From: Trogon surrucura
Taxonomy: Eukaryota > Chordata > Aves > Trogoniformes > Trogonidae
Length of the DNA stretch: 64,000 bases
Direction: 5' to 3'
NCBI GenBank assembly: GCA_020746105.1
Contig: CM036617.1
Span: 34,935,898-34,999,897 of the forward strand
Made by a program: the position numbers and the translations under genes. Each line of letters starts with the position of its first letter. Within the stretch, counting starts at the first letter, position 1. Below, one piece after another: positions 13,073 through 25,300 of this stretch. The notes under the pieces are model-generated. The model saw only the letters and a list, made by a program, of their open reading frames with translations, searched no databases and was not told the origin of the DNA.

Positions 13073-15752
13073 CAAAGAATGAAGGTACTCGGGTTCTAAT
13101 ATGCAAAACTTTCTGGAATCTTGTAAACGCTTTCATTTGAAAGTGGAATTTATGCAAGTGTGTGTTAATGATTTGGCATCTTAAAGGGGTTATTCTGAGT
13201 GCTATCTTTAACTTCATTACCATTAAATTATTCCAAAAAGATGCTGGCAGCTTGTGGCCTAATGCTTTAAACCAATTTAAAAAGTCATACATATTGTTTG
13301 TGGTACTCCACAGTCAGAGGACATTTTAACAGGACGAACCAATTAAGTAGCTTTTTGGACATCAAGCGGCGTTTACCTCAGTTACAAAACGTTGATCCTT
13401 TCCTACACTTTTTCTGTACAGAGTGAATTGGCAATCAAAACTTGAACAGGTGGAAACCCATCACAAATATCTAAATCATTTGGCAAAACATAATCCACAT
13501 GGTTTTTATTTTGCAAGTAATTATTGCCACATGCATATAGTAAAGCTATAAAGCTTCTAGAAATCAAGTTCCATTTGACCAGTTAATCCCAGATGGTTTC
13601 CACTCCTTAAGAAGACTGTAATAGGAAACAGCATCTTGAGAGAAACATTCACCTCCAATGATTTGGCTGTGCCCTCTAAGGTCAGCATGCAGAGAGCCCA
13701 GATGTCAGGATTGTATTCTACTTCACTTATGGAAGTAATAAAAAAGGACAGAATCAGGGAATGATGGGCTTTCTTAATCCTATCCCTGGGCATGTTTAAA
13801 AGTTGTTTAGATGTGGTGTTGAGGGTTATGGTTTAGGGGTGAATTTTGCAGAATAGAGTTAATTGTTGGACTCGATGATCTCAAGGGCCTTTTCCAACCT
13901 GAATGATTCTATGATTCTATGATTTTACGTGATCCTAACACTGACTGTAGGGACTAATGGTGTTAGGAGTTTCAAACTGTGGAAGAATTCAGGAATATAG
14001 CTACTCCACACAAACTGTGCTAAAAAAATATTGTTCATCTTTAGCCAATGCTGCACATAATCACTGCAAGGGAAAAGGAAATATAGACAACTTAGTGTAC
14101 AGTTAGATTCATCTATAGGTTAATGCAGTTAAAGTCTTTCAGCTAATGACCAAAATATCAATGACTTATTACGATGTTTTCAGATATAGGGGTAAAGGAA
14201 ACATTTTTAAAGGTGAAATCCTTGCCTTGAGAGGAGCTTTGTTAATTAGAAGAAACTTTGGCTTTGAAAACATGATTTCTGGCGGTTAAAGGAAATATAA
14301 GGGGCAATTCTGATACTTACATGAACATTTTATTTCCCTGTCATACATTTCCACACTTCCCAAGGTTTTGCTAAGCACTTTAAAGTTACAATGGGATAGG
14401 GGACAATTGGTATTACCACCATAAAAGCGTCCCCTCAGTCCTCCACAGTGTGAATCAGAAGTATAAATTGCTGTCCCTTAGTGGGAAAAGTAAGAAATAG
14501 ACCATTCCCACTGGAAAGATAAGTGACTGGAAATGAGCCCAAAAAATTGTGTTTAGGAGTCTCAAAGCTGGAATACTGCTAGAGCAGATTACCAGGGAAA
14601 CCAGCAATGAGTAGGAACCAAAGCCTAAACATCTGACTGTTTGCCTGGTATATATTTTAGAGTGTGCGTAAAGACCTTGGATTTACTTCACTGCACATCT
14701 CAATGAAGAGACATTTTCTACTAAATTGCTATAGAACACAATTTCTCACTGGTGCAACCTTTGTTTTTTTATAGATGTAGTGTATTCCTGTGTACATCCA
14801 ATGACCTCGGGTTACAGCAAACAGCATCTTCTTTTTTGCCTATGGGAACATACTGGTATGGTGGAGAAAGGAGGAAGGAGGAATCTGTGCCAACTTAACT
14901 CCTACTCCTTATTCTCAGTGACACAAGACCCTCTGCATGTCTTTCTCTGCCCAGTGATGGAGGTGGTATGCCCACCCACCTTATATTTCCTCTTTTGAAA
15001 AATACTGCATGTGCGCCAGCTTCTTTCCAGCAGGCGATTATAGCAAAAGTCCCTTCTTGCCATCTCCCCCTCTCTGTCTTTCCACTCTGAAAAAAGAAAG
15101 AATCTTACTACTTTTACATATATTTTCTAAACTCTTGCTACATCGTCTGAGTTTTGCATCTTCAGCCAGCCTTCAATCTCACCTTCAAGATATCTTTTAC
15201 TTACACTTACAAGAACTGGAAATATATTCCAGAGAAGTCTCTTTAAAAACACCAAGGACCCTGACATGACCAAGCCTAAACACATATGCATATGTATACG
15301 CATGCACACAAGCAGCTTCTTTGCAAGGTCTACTATGAATGCAGAATTTGCCCTATTTCTGAGAAACTCACTCCTAACCCTCCTCCACACTCACACATAC
15401 TCTAACACACTCCCTCTTGTATGAATCCACCCTCTCCCACGCTGACATATATATTCTCTCTCTCCTTCACCACTCTGTTTGCCTCTGAGCTAAATTAGTC
15501 TACTGTGGAAATTGCCATCAGCAATTTTCACCCTTTGCTGCTCTCTCAAGGAGTTTATGCAGTGGTGCAGTCATGATATTTAATTAGTTACTCAATATCT
15601 TTTGAGTTATTTTCCAACTATTTACATCCATATTTCACAGGACAGCAATGTTTCGCGCGTTACCTCCACGGACTTAGGACGTGGACTAAAATACACGAGG
15701 TTGAACTTTCATGTTGATTACTTACTCAGACTCAAATGGATGTTTTGGGGAT
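13073..15752. other. Unassigned flank around a short CR1 end
   Basis: Apart from the CR1 end at 13783-13926, I see no assignable feature. The stretch from about 15.0 to 15.48 kb is rich in C and T on the plus strand. Confidence 0.55.
13783..13926 (+). mobile_element. CR1 LINE, short 3' end
   Basis: A plus-strand CR1 3' end with the GTTGGACTCGATGATCTCAA block, CTTTTCCAACCTGAATG, and the ATTCTATG tail. The left limit is approximate. It looks older and more diverged than most other copies here. Confidence 0.8.
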
Positions 15753-16082
15753 GAATCATAAAATCATGGAACCATAGAATTATCAGGGTTGGAAGGGACC
15801 TTAAAGATCATCTAGTTCCAACCCCCTCACCATGGGCAGGGACATCCCCCACCAGATCAGGCTGCCCAGAGCCCCATCCAGCCTGGCCTTAAAAACTTCC
15901 AGGGATGGGGCTTCCACCACCCCTCTGGGCAACGTGTCCCAGTGTCTCACCACCTTCATGGTGAAGAACTTCTTCCTAACGTCCAATCTAAACCGATCCA
16001 TGTCTAGCTTCAATCCATTCCCTCTAGTCCTATCGCTACCTGACATGACATAGCTCTCATTACAAGATCTCCTCCCAGCTAC
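15753..16082 (-). mobile_element. CR1 LINE, 3' fragment
   Basis: Minus-strand copy with its 3' tail at the left and 5' truncation near 16082. It shows the GGTTGGAAGGGACCTTAAAG and ATCATCTAGTTCCAACC blocks and encodes [20 protein letters not shown] of the ORF2 end. A 21-base minisatellite starts about 60 bases beyond its truncated end. Confidence 0.92.
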
Positions 16083-16139
16083 CAATCACTAAAGCATGTA
16101 GCACCACCCAGCTGCTTGTTCCCATCTTCACAGCTCATG

Positions 16140-16190
16140 GTGAACTGGGTGGTGAATGGGGTGAACCGGGTGGTGAATGGGGTGAACCCT
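16140..16190. repeat. 21-base minisatellite, 2.4 copies
   Basis: Two full copies of GTGAAC(T/C)GGGTGGTGAATGGG and a third partial one. The two full copies differ at one base. As the period is seven codons, it also appears as a repeated peptide in one frame, which has no coding meaning. Confidence 0.9.
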
Positions 16191-19100
16191 CTGAGGCTGT
16201 TCCAGTGTACCATCAGCCAGGTTGTCTTAGACCCAGACATATCTCAGGAAGACACTGCATTATTCCCAGGTCAGAGATGTGAGAGTGGATGTGAACCATT
16301 TTCCTTAAATGCAAGCTTGAAAGCAAGTGAGAAGGTCCCAGCTGAATTCATGGTTTGAGCTCTTGACCCCATTTTACTTTCCCAGGTGGCCATTAGAAAA
16401 GTCTTCTGACTTTGTTTCACTTCAAATTTCTCAGTTATATTAAACACCACTTTCTGTTACATGGGGAATTTTTGAGGATAAACATATTAAAGCCTGTGAG
16501 CACTATCACAGTAGAGTAACGAAGGACAAAAATGCCCAAGAAAATTTTGCTTTTCATATACAAGAATAAAAAAGCAACAAAACCAGGTTAAAATGCTTAC
16601 ATTTAAGATGGATGGGGGAGTGTCATAAGGCTTGCTTATTACTTGTCTGTGGAGCATTGAGACGCTGTAGAACCAGCTGGTATTAGAATCACACCATGAT
16701 CTACACAGTTTGATGAGCTGAACAAGCTCCGGCATATTTTGAGCCATTCCTTTAGATTTATTCTTTGTGAATCAAAAAACATAAACAAACACATATATAT
16801 GAGCAGACTTGAGGGAGAAAAAATGCTGTGATTTGACAAAGTAGATGAATCCCTAATTCACATTAAAATGGTGACTCTTTCCTATTAATTATTCCAGGGA
16901 AATAACCTTGGTGGTTATATCTAAGAAGCCGAGCCTAAGCGCTCAGTTACTGAAAGAAAAACAGTAGGGAAAACATATTTGTCACCTAAGGTCACGTCAA
17001 AAAAATAGGAATTTAGGGAAAGTATTGCTTCTTGAATATCTACATTAATACCTAGTGATGTCCTTGAAAAAAGTTTCCACTGTCTGTACCTGTTCCTCCC
17101 CACCCCCAGTGAAATGCCTGTGCTGTTGAGAGCAGTTTTTTGTTCATGAGAAATGCTGATTTTGCAGGAAGCGAAGGGAACCTTTACTCAGCTGTTCTGA
17201 TCTTTTAAGTAAATATTTATTTATTTTCTGTATGAAGTTATAAAGTTTCTTGGGAATACAGATAATGTAGCAGGAGAAAAAGTAATTACTGTAATTTTGC
17301 CTGTGCTTTTGGAATATAATCCATCTGATAAGCACGCCATTTACATTTTGTGAATTGCACAGCTCAGCATACAAGCATCTTAACTAGATGCATGCAGACT
17401 CTATTTATCAAATACTATCATTCTCATGTTGATGGAAGTACTTGTCTTGGCCTTTTCACTTTTCAAAGACCACGTGATTAAGATGTCATTGACATTAAGT
17501 GTGCCTTGCATCCATTTCTTAAGGAACGGCATGGTCAGTGCTCAGAGATCCTCCCTGAGGGTTAGCAAGACTTTGAAACAGCAAAGAACCACAACCCAGA
17601 AGGGCAGCTGAACACCAGAGAGTTTCCCTTTCTTTTCAGTACAGCTTGCGGAGACCTGAAGCAGGCCCAAACCCCTCTCCACTCTGGGAAAGGGATCGTG
17701 CAAGTGTTCAACTGGTTCTTTTCCTTTGTCTTCCTAGAGGTTCATTTTCTAACAGAGGGAAATACCTATCCCTCTGATTTTCTGGGGATAAATGGGAAGA
17801 CTCTGAAAGAAAATCTCATTAATTCTCACCGCTACAGAAGACATCAAATAAGACATTCTTTAGGAAATGAAGTGACAGACCGCAGGGGAGAGGGGAATGA
17901 GAACTGACCTAGCAACCGTGCCTGCCAGGTAGCCTGAGGACAGTCAGTTCCCATCAGCGTGAATGTGGGCTGAAGGACTGAAGGTATTCAGCACCTTGCA
18001 AGATTAAACCCAGAATGAAAGCAGCCTTTCTCATCAAAATCGCACCACCTTCCTCCTTCCCAAAAGGCACGTTAATTTGTAAGAATTTGCTATCCTTGGC
18101 AGTTGTTTCCAACTGAGCTCTTTTGACCTCCCTTCCTATCATTTGATGGGGTACTGAGACATGCACACACACAAGCTAAGAGCCTCAGGACACTTCAAAG
18201 GGAGTCCACGGCTACTTCCATTGCCCCAAACACCTTTGTTTCCTGAGGAAAGTGCTATTTGGGCTGGTATGGTACAGAAAAAGTGGAAGAGGAGGTAGGA
18301 GGCAGGCCTCCTTTCCCACCCCACGATGTCCAAGGCGGTACCCCCATCAGGAGGGCCATGTAGTGGGAGTAGGGAACACAGGAAAAGTATCACCCCACCT
18401 TGTCTAAGCATCAGCTGTGTCTGCTTTTTCCAAGCAAAGCCTGGGAAAGGGCAAAGCAGGAGCATCTCCACCACAGCATGCTGCTTCCTTCAAGCGTGGG
18501 TTCAGAGTTTGCAGGGATACCTGTCACTCACTGTCCAACCATATGAATGAGAAAAGCAGGATGCTCTCTGCTCAGAAGGGTCTGAGGGCTCCTCTCTTTC
18601 TCTCCCCGACCCTTTACTGCCAAGCCTCAACCCTCATGGCAGCTGAGCTGTGGCGTCCCATGTAGGTTGCTGGCAGGAGAACTGTTTATTATGTTTTACT
18701 ATGTTTTGTGCAGGAATCTATAACTCTCAAACAGTGTTCACGTGACATATAGCAATACATTTTTTCCACTGAATACTTTCCCCTTGAAAACACTTTCTAT
18801 CCTCTGCAGAGGAACACACAAAATATTTCTAAGGCATGGGGTTTTTTACACAGATTTTTCCTCACTGCCTATATGCCAAAGCACTTCACAGCGGTAAAAA
18901 TTATGAGGCTGCACACAGTGAAATGTAAGGGAAGCTGTTGCAGAGCTACACTGCACAGCGTGAGTGGGAGAGGGAGGGAGGAGTCAGTCACGAGACCAAC
19001 AACGGAAGGAGAAATAAATTAAGAGTCATAAAGCAAACTGCCATTCAAAACTCCCCTTCCACAGCATGGCCATTACTGCAGTTTCTGACAGCTTCACAAA

Positions 19101-22040
19101 ATGAGGATAATTTGGGAATGGGCCTGAGGATACATTTCTGCTCCCATCCTACGTGCCACAGGACATGTCAGACATCTTCCACAGCCACGCTCTGAAATCC
19201 AGCAGAGCACTGGAATGTGGCATTCATAAAGATAATGAGAACAGCTGTAGACAAAGCAAGTGGATGAAAAAAAGAAAAGGGATAAAAAGTTTGGCGTCCA
19301 AAGCAAAAGCCTTTGCTTGCTAGGACCCCACTAAAAGCCCAGTGCCTCCTTGTTCGGTTCATAATCGTGGGATATACATGTACGTGTATATATGTATACA
19401 TTGGAGACTGGGTCAGCAGGAGCCCTGGCTCAGTTTGGTGGGACACCTGCCCTGTCAGCTCTCTGTGTTTCTGCATTCAAGAGTTCCTAAGTTGATGTGC
19501 AAGTTTCCAAGGGGCCCCACCTACCTTGGGCAGGGCGTAAAAACATGAAGTTACAACTAGAGTTGCTGCGCAGCAACAGCACAAACAGCCTTTGCATATC
19601 ACTATCGGGTGGTAAGCCCTAAAGGGGGAATGCAGACTAGCCAGGGAAAACACTGACATAGTGAGAAACACACACACACACACCAGCCTATGCTTTTTAT
19701 TGCCTGCTTGCAGATATAGACGAAAATACAGTTGGCTCAGCGACCCCGCCTTTTGACAACACCTATCTGCTTTAAGGTGCATGAAGAAAATAATGGTCAG
19801 AAAATGGTTTAAAACCTACCCGGTGCTTTCCTCCCACAGAGCTCCCACTTGCTACTGCCAGTGCTGCAGCACAACATAACTCTGTAAAAACACTTTTACT
19901 CATTTTGGGTTTTTGTCTTGACTGCACTTGCATATAAAGAAATGCACATACAAAGTAGTAGTTGCTGTCAGTGCAAAATACAAAATAGAAGAACCCATCA
20001 ATGCAAAATTTAAAATATATGCACTATTAAGGATTTTCAAAATGAAAGGAGACTGCATCGATTTAATGACCTCTAACCTTATTCGTAGAACAGCTCTTGA
20101 AGCCACAAGCAAACAAAATACTACATGTATCTTTCATCAAAGTTGGCTTCTTTTGCTAGATTTCATGACGAATCCCTACTCTGGCACGTTCAGCAAAAAG
20201 ACAAACACCAAAAGGAAAACTCTGTGTAATAAAGGTTAGATAATCTTTTTTTCTCCTTTAAAAAAGTGTCTTCAGATAAAGATTTTCTTTCTCTCTTTCT
20301 TCACACTATTTGTTTTTTACACGCCCTCTTCTGCTTCCCACACACCATCCCTACCTGTTGCTGTTTTAGTGTACTAGACATCTTACTTGGCTTACAAACA
20401 ATGACATGCTCTTGCTCAAAAGTACCGTGAATGCCAGCAGTGCTGTGAAAATAATACTCTGCTTAATGCCTCATCAGTAGCTATGCCACATACTACTAGA
20501 TTTCAAAAATAAAATGGATATTGGAGGCGAACAAATACAGTGTCACCTCAGAAAAAAAATTACACAATGGGTGTGCTTCCCCATGTAGACAATTAACACA
20601 TCTCTCCATGGATGTGACGTGTTTGAATAGACACACAGCTCGTGTGCCTTGCACCAGTTCTGATACTTGCCTGCACAAAGGATGGGAAGAGGTAATGAAG
20701 AAGTTTTCCAGCCAGTTAGTAGAAAAGATAGTAAGATAGTGTGCACCTGGAGATAGCAAGTAGACTGTTGTTTAGAAAGTTTTAACAAGTTGTTTGTCCT
20801 TGGGGGTGTGTGGAACTGGACCTAAGCAGGGCTTTTCTAGTCAAAACCCTCGTTATGGAGATTAGAGGGTACCAAAACATCAAAAACTGTTTATGAAAGG
20901 CTGAAAATGAGCCAAAATTAAATGCAGCAGTGGGAGATGATGACCATCACCTCAATTCAGAGTACCAAAAACTCAATCCCCACATCCGCAAGGAGCTTAC
21001 ATGCTAATTTACACGAGAGGCAAAGCTAATTTTAAGATACTGATCGAATAGTGAAGGTGAATGCTATCACTAACCAGTAATTGTAGAATTAGTGACAAGT
21101 TAGGCGTGTTTATACTATTAAGTTACAAAATAAATATGTTGCAGTTTTTTGATGCGGTATGCTAGTTTCATCTAGCATCCAAACTTGGCCAACTTTGTTA
21201 AAAAACCAATGTCGGCTTTCTAAACTATCATCTGGTTTAGAGAGCTGTTTCTTTGCAATTGCTGCTTTTGGCAACACTCTGATGCATTAAAATATCAAAT
21301 CACTCAGATCTTGAGGGAGATAACACAAAAATTCAGATGCTGTATCCAATCAGCTTTGACGCTGCTGCTGAAGACGACAGCAAGCTGGCAATTTACTTGA
21401 TTTTAAGTGTGCAAAATGTGCAGAAGCTGTTCGTGCTTGCGCTGGTGTCAAAGCAGACAAGGCCTCTTGCTTCCTTTTAGCCCATCCCATTGCATGCACA
21501 TCAGCCATACCAGTGCAAATTGCCAGGGTTTAGTACTGCTGGTTAACTGGAACTAATTTCACAAAACTCTTTGTACAGTGCCACAGTCAAGCACTTTGCA
21601 GAGGCACACTTTGTGTGGCAGAACTGCAGCCTACGTGGAGAACCCCCATCACACATGATGGATCAAACAGGGCTTCCCAGTAGGTCCATGCAAAGCAGAG
21701 AGAAGCCAGTGTGTCGTGCAGATAACAAATGCAAAGAAGAGAGGCACGTCTTTCCTTAGATGGTGGAAGCTGAGTTTCTTGTTCTTTTTTCAAGGGTTAT
21801 TGCTGTGTTTTAAGCAAATGGTCTTTGGAGTAAAGAACAAACCTCAAGATTTTCCATCTCCTTCCTTGACATGGGACATATTCCGTGGGACATTTCAAAG
21901 ACATGCAAAAGTTGGTGTTGAGTCCTCTTGAGCTAAACACAAAAAGATCCAGGGGAGGCTTCTTATTTTGTTTTGAAAGACACCCATACCTGCCAAAATT
22001 GTTTGTGCAGCACTCAATTTACTAGGCATCCTCACAGTAC
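16191..22040. other. Unassigned flank
   Basis: Nearly 6 kb without a recognised transposon apart from a short AC microsatellite, and no exon of a gene I know. The open frames here are short and overlap on both strands. Confidence 0.55.
19668..19683. repeat. (AC)8 microsatellite
   Basis: A short perfect AC run in unassigned sequence. Confidence 0.9.
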
Positions 22041-22391
22041 ATAGAATCATTTAGGTTGGAAAAGACCTTTAAGATCATCGAGTCCAACCGTTAACCCAGC
22101 AATGCCAGGTCAACCACCAAACCATGTCCCAAAGCACCACATCTGTATGTCTTTTAAACACCTCCAGGGATGGTGATTCAACCACTTCACTGGGCAGCCT
22201 CTTCCAATGTTTGACGACTCTTTCAGAGAAGGAATTTTTCTTCATATTCAATCTAAAACTCCCCTGGTGCAGCTTGAGGCTGTCTCCTTTTGTCCTATTT
22301 CTTGTTACCTGGGAGAAGAGACTGACACCCACCTCACTACAACCTCCTTTCAGGTAATTGTTTAGAGAGATAAGTTCTCCCCTCAGCCTCA
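22041..22391 (-). mobile_element. CR1 LINE, 3' fragment
   Basis: Minus-strand copy with the tail at the left (ATAGAATCATTTAGGTTGG), a diverged CR1 body, and truncation near 22391. It has GTTAACCCAGCAATGCCAGG in place of the text seen in the other copies, so it belongs to a different subfamily, close to the copy at 34.0 kb. Confidence 0.9.
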
Positions 22392-25300
22392 CATAACACC
22401 TAATGCATACTCAGTTTGGCCAGGAACTTACTGCCATGTAGCTGGATTTTGTAGAGGATTTTCCTTTCCTCTCAAAGGGGATAGAGCAGAGAGAAGATCT
22501 CATATCACTTGTAGAGGGGGCAGCACGACAGCAGGTGCGAGGTTATTTGTGAGGGGAAAGGGGAAGGTTAGAGGCTACCTATTGCTCTTTCCACTGACCA
22601 GCTGGTGCTGGCCTGTGAAGCTCTGCCAGGGTGTGGGTGATTCGGGTTGTGCCTGGATACAGCGTCCCCAGCACTGGAGACCTTCAGGGCTGGAAAGTCA
22701 CAGCATGCAGATCTCCTGTGCCTGTTGCAGAGCAGGAGCAGAGTGGAGGATTCTAGGATCTAAGCAATGTTGTTCAACATGTCTCTATCGTGTAGTCATT
22801 TGCTCACGTTTAAACCAGCAGTAGCCTTATGGGATTTTCAATGCATTGCATGGACTACAATGTCCTTCCTACCCATCTGTCTTATCTGGGAGGGAAGTGC
22901 TTTCCCTTTGAGTGTGATACAACCTGATCTTTCCCGACAGCTATTGATTACATTTTTGTCTTCCTTCAAACATACCCATGTCAGCTGATGCCTGTGCTCT
23001 TTCCATTACGTAACAACAGGCTCTGCTGTTAGTTTGGTGACCTGAGCGTATTCAGATACTTACTGGCAAAGGGTAAACGGCAATATTTTGCCACCAAGAG
23101 TTTTATGATACCTGCTTCCAGAGAGTAACTAGGTCTGCCACAGTTTTTATCAATATGTTCTTTATATGCATAAAGCTGTCTTAGCACGTACTCACAAGTC
23201 CACTATCTTTGCAAGATAGTGTATCTAGAAGCCATGCCACACACGATAATTAGAAGTTTACAACAGGAATTTCATTCTGATTCTAATACAAGACTGTCTA
23301 TAGTACTTCGGTCTCTGAATATAAACCATCCTTTTTTACCTTTGTCTTTGGCTTGCCAAGTACAGTGAAAGTCTGAATTCAGAAAGATACCTCCTTTCCT
23401 CCGTGTGCTCTGCTCCTCTGGATTCCTAAATCTTACAAATGAAAAGCTACAGTTTTCCTCTTCAGCTGAACAGTTCTATAGGAAAAGATAAGAAGGTTAA
23501 AATTCACAAGATAACGACTTCGCACCTGAAGCCTTGAAAAAAACTGCAGTGTAGGGTTTGGGGAGCAGGGGAGAGAGGACTCTGGAGAATGATATTTCCT
23601 AAAGATTCATCTTAGCAATTGCAATTAACTTCCTCAATACCCTTTTGGATAAAAGTTATCAGATAAGAGATCAAGAGAGAGAACATGATTTAGCTCTAGC
23701 AAGTCTCAATTTACAATCTGTCTCCCCTAATCTGAGTTCATTTTGTGCAACTCCTGTGTCATGTTCCTCTCTTGCAGAGATGGAAGAAAGAGTTTAAGTC
23801 AAAACAGATAAGTGCAGAGCCTCCGGAGGCCAAAATGAAATGTCTCTTAATGGCGTTTTTACGGCAGTTTCAGGATATCACCATATCCTACAGGGCTATT
23901 ATGAGGGGAATTTCATCTGCTTTACTCGAAAAAGCTTTGGTGACATTCTGAAAAAAAATGCATAATGCAGCAATTTAAAACAGCTAAAATATTTGGTTCA
24001 AGTTTCTCAGATTTCAGCTCTGCCTGAGAAAAGAGTGTGTGGGGAGGGAGGTTCAGAAGGGAAAGGAAAGAATTAGAAATAACCCTCTCTCCCTTTCTCT
24101 TTTTGCTTTCCTTTTGCTTTCCCATCACCCTCTGACGTTCAAAATCAACCTGGGAATCGAGGGGGAGGATGCTGCTGTTGATGAGCATTCTCTGCCAGGC
24201 TGCTCTGTGGAGAGGTCTGATTTTCATGAGCGTGAGCAAGAGACCTCTCCCTGATCACGTTTCCAGGCCTGGCTTATTAATGGTTGTATTTCCAGCCCTT
24301 TAATTACTTCCTCTTCTGGTGATGTCTTTTTTCAGTCTTACTTCAGCTAATACACTCTCAGAAGGTATTAAGTAATGAAAATGCACAATCAAAGCACACA
24401 CGCCTTGCAAATGCTGTTTATACTCAAGGATTTAAAACTAGTAACAAGGGAGGTTAATGTTATTCTTAGGAGATAACACTCGTTGCTATGGTGAAGATGT
24501 CTTCTGTCACTCACTGTTGGGAATATGGCGCCTGTGCTATGAATGCTTGATGGTATTTTTGCTTTCGAGATTAGCAATAGCAATTATTCCGACGCAGATA
24601 CTAACCCGCCTGTTTCTGTGCAGATTCCCTAATAGATGTTTTATATCTAAACATGCTCCTCTCTGCCTTCTCAGTAGGTTCAACGTGCTGGTATCAATAG
24701 GGTTTTTCAATGCCTGAAGAAGCAAAAGAAGGCAGCAATAGCTTGTGTCTGAAGATAACAATAGCCTTGCAGAAAAATAAACTATCTGGCAATTATTTTT
24801 TTGTTGTTGTTTAAGGTATGCTACCGTTTGCATCATGTTCTAGAGATCCTTCACCTTTTTGAGATATATAAAGTTTCATTAGGCCTGATCTGCTGCTCAC
24901 AACTTCATGATCTGCACTTCCTACTAAAATTTATTCCGGCAATAATCCACAAGAAATTGGTTGTTTTCAGCAGTTTATGACTTGTTATTTAACATTTAAC
25001 AGAATGGCAGTTTATTTTGGTAACAACAAGTACTGAGAGGTTTATTGCCATTGTAAACCATAATCAACCGTTTGTATCATTACTAGTTCTTCAAGATATA
25101 AAAATGGCCAGCTGCATTGGAAAATTGTTTAGTAGCTATAAACAACTGCATTGAAGATTATATACGGTGTTATTTCACCTTAAAGGTCAGAAGTTTTTAG
25201 AGAAACCTCTCAATTCTGTGTAAATTATTCAGCAGATTGGTAAAACCCAGTCCTGGCAAGACAACACTGAAGCAATTCCCAGTAATTTTTTCAATTATGG

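Noticed and set aside
12705..13292. 195-codon minus-strand open frame
   Set aside because: Only the part up to about 13072 is CR1 ORF2 end. The rest is unrelated flanking sequence that happens to stay open. Not a host gene.
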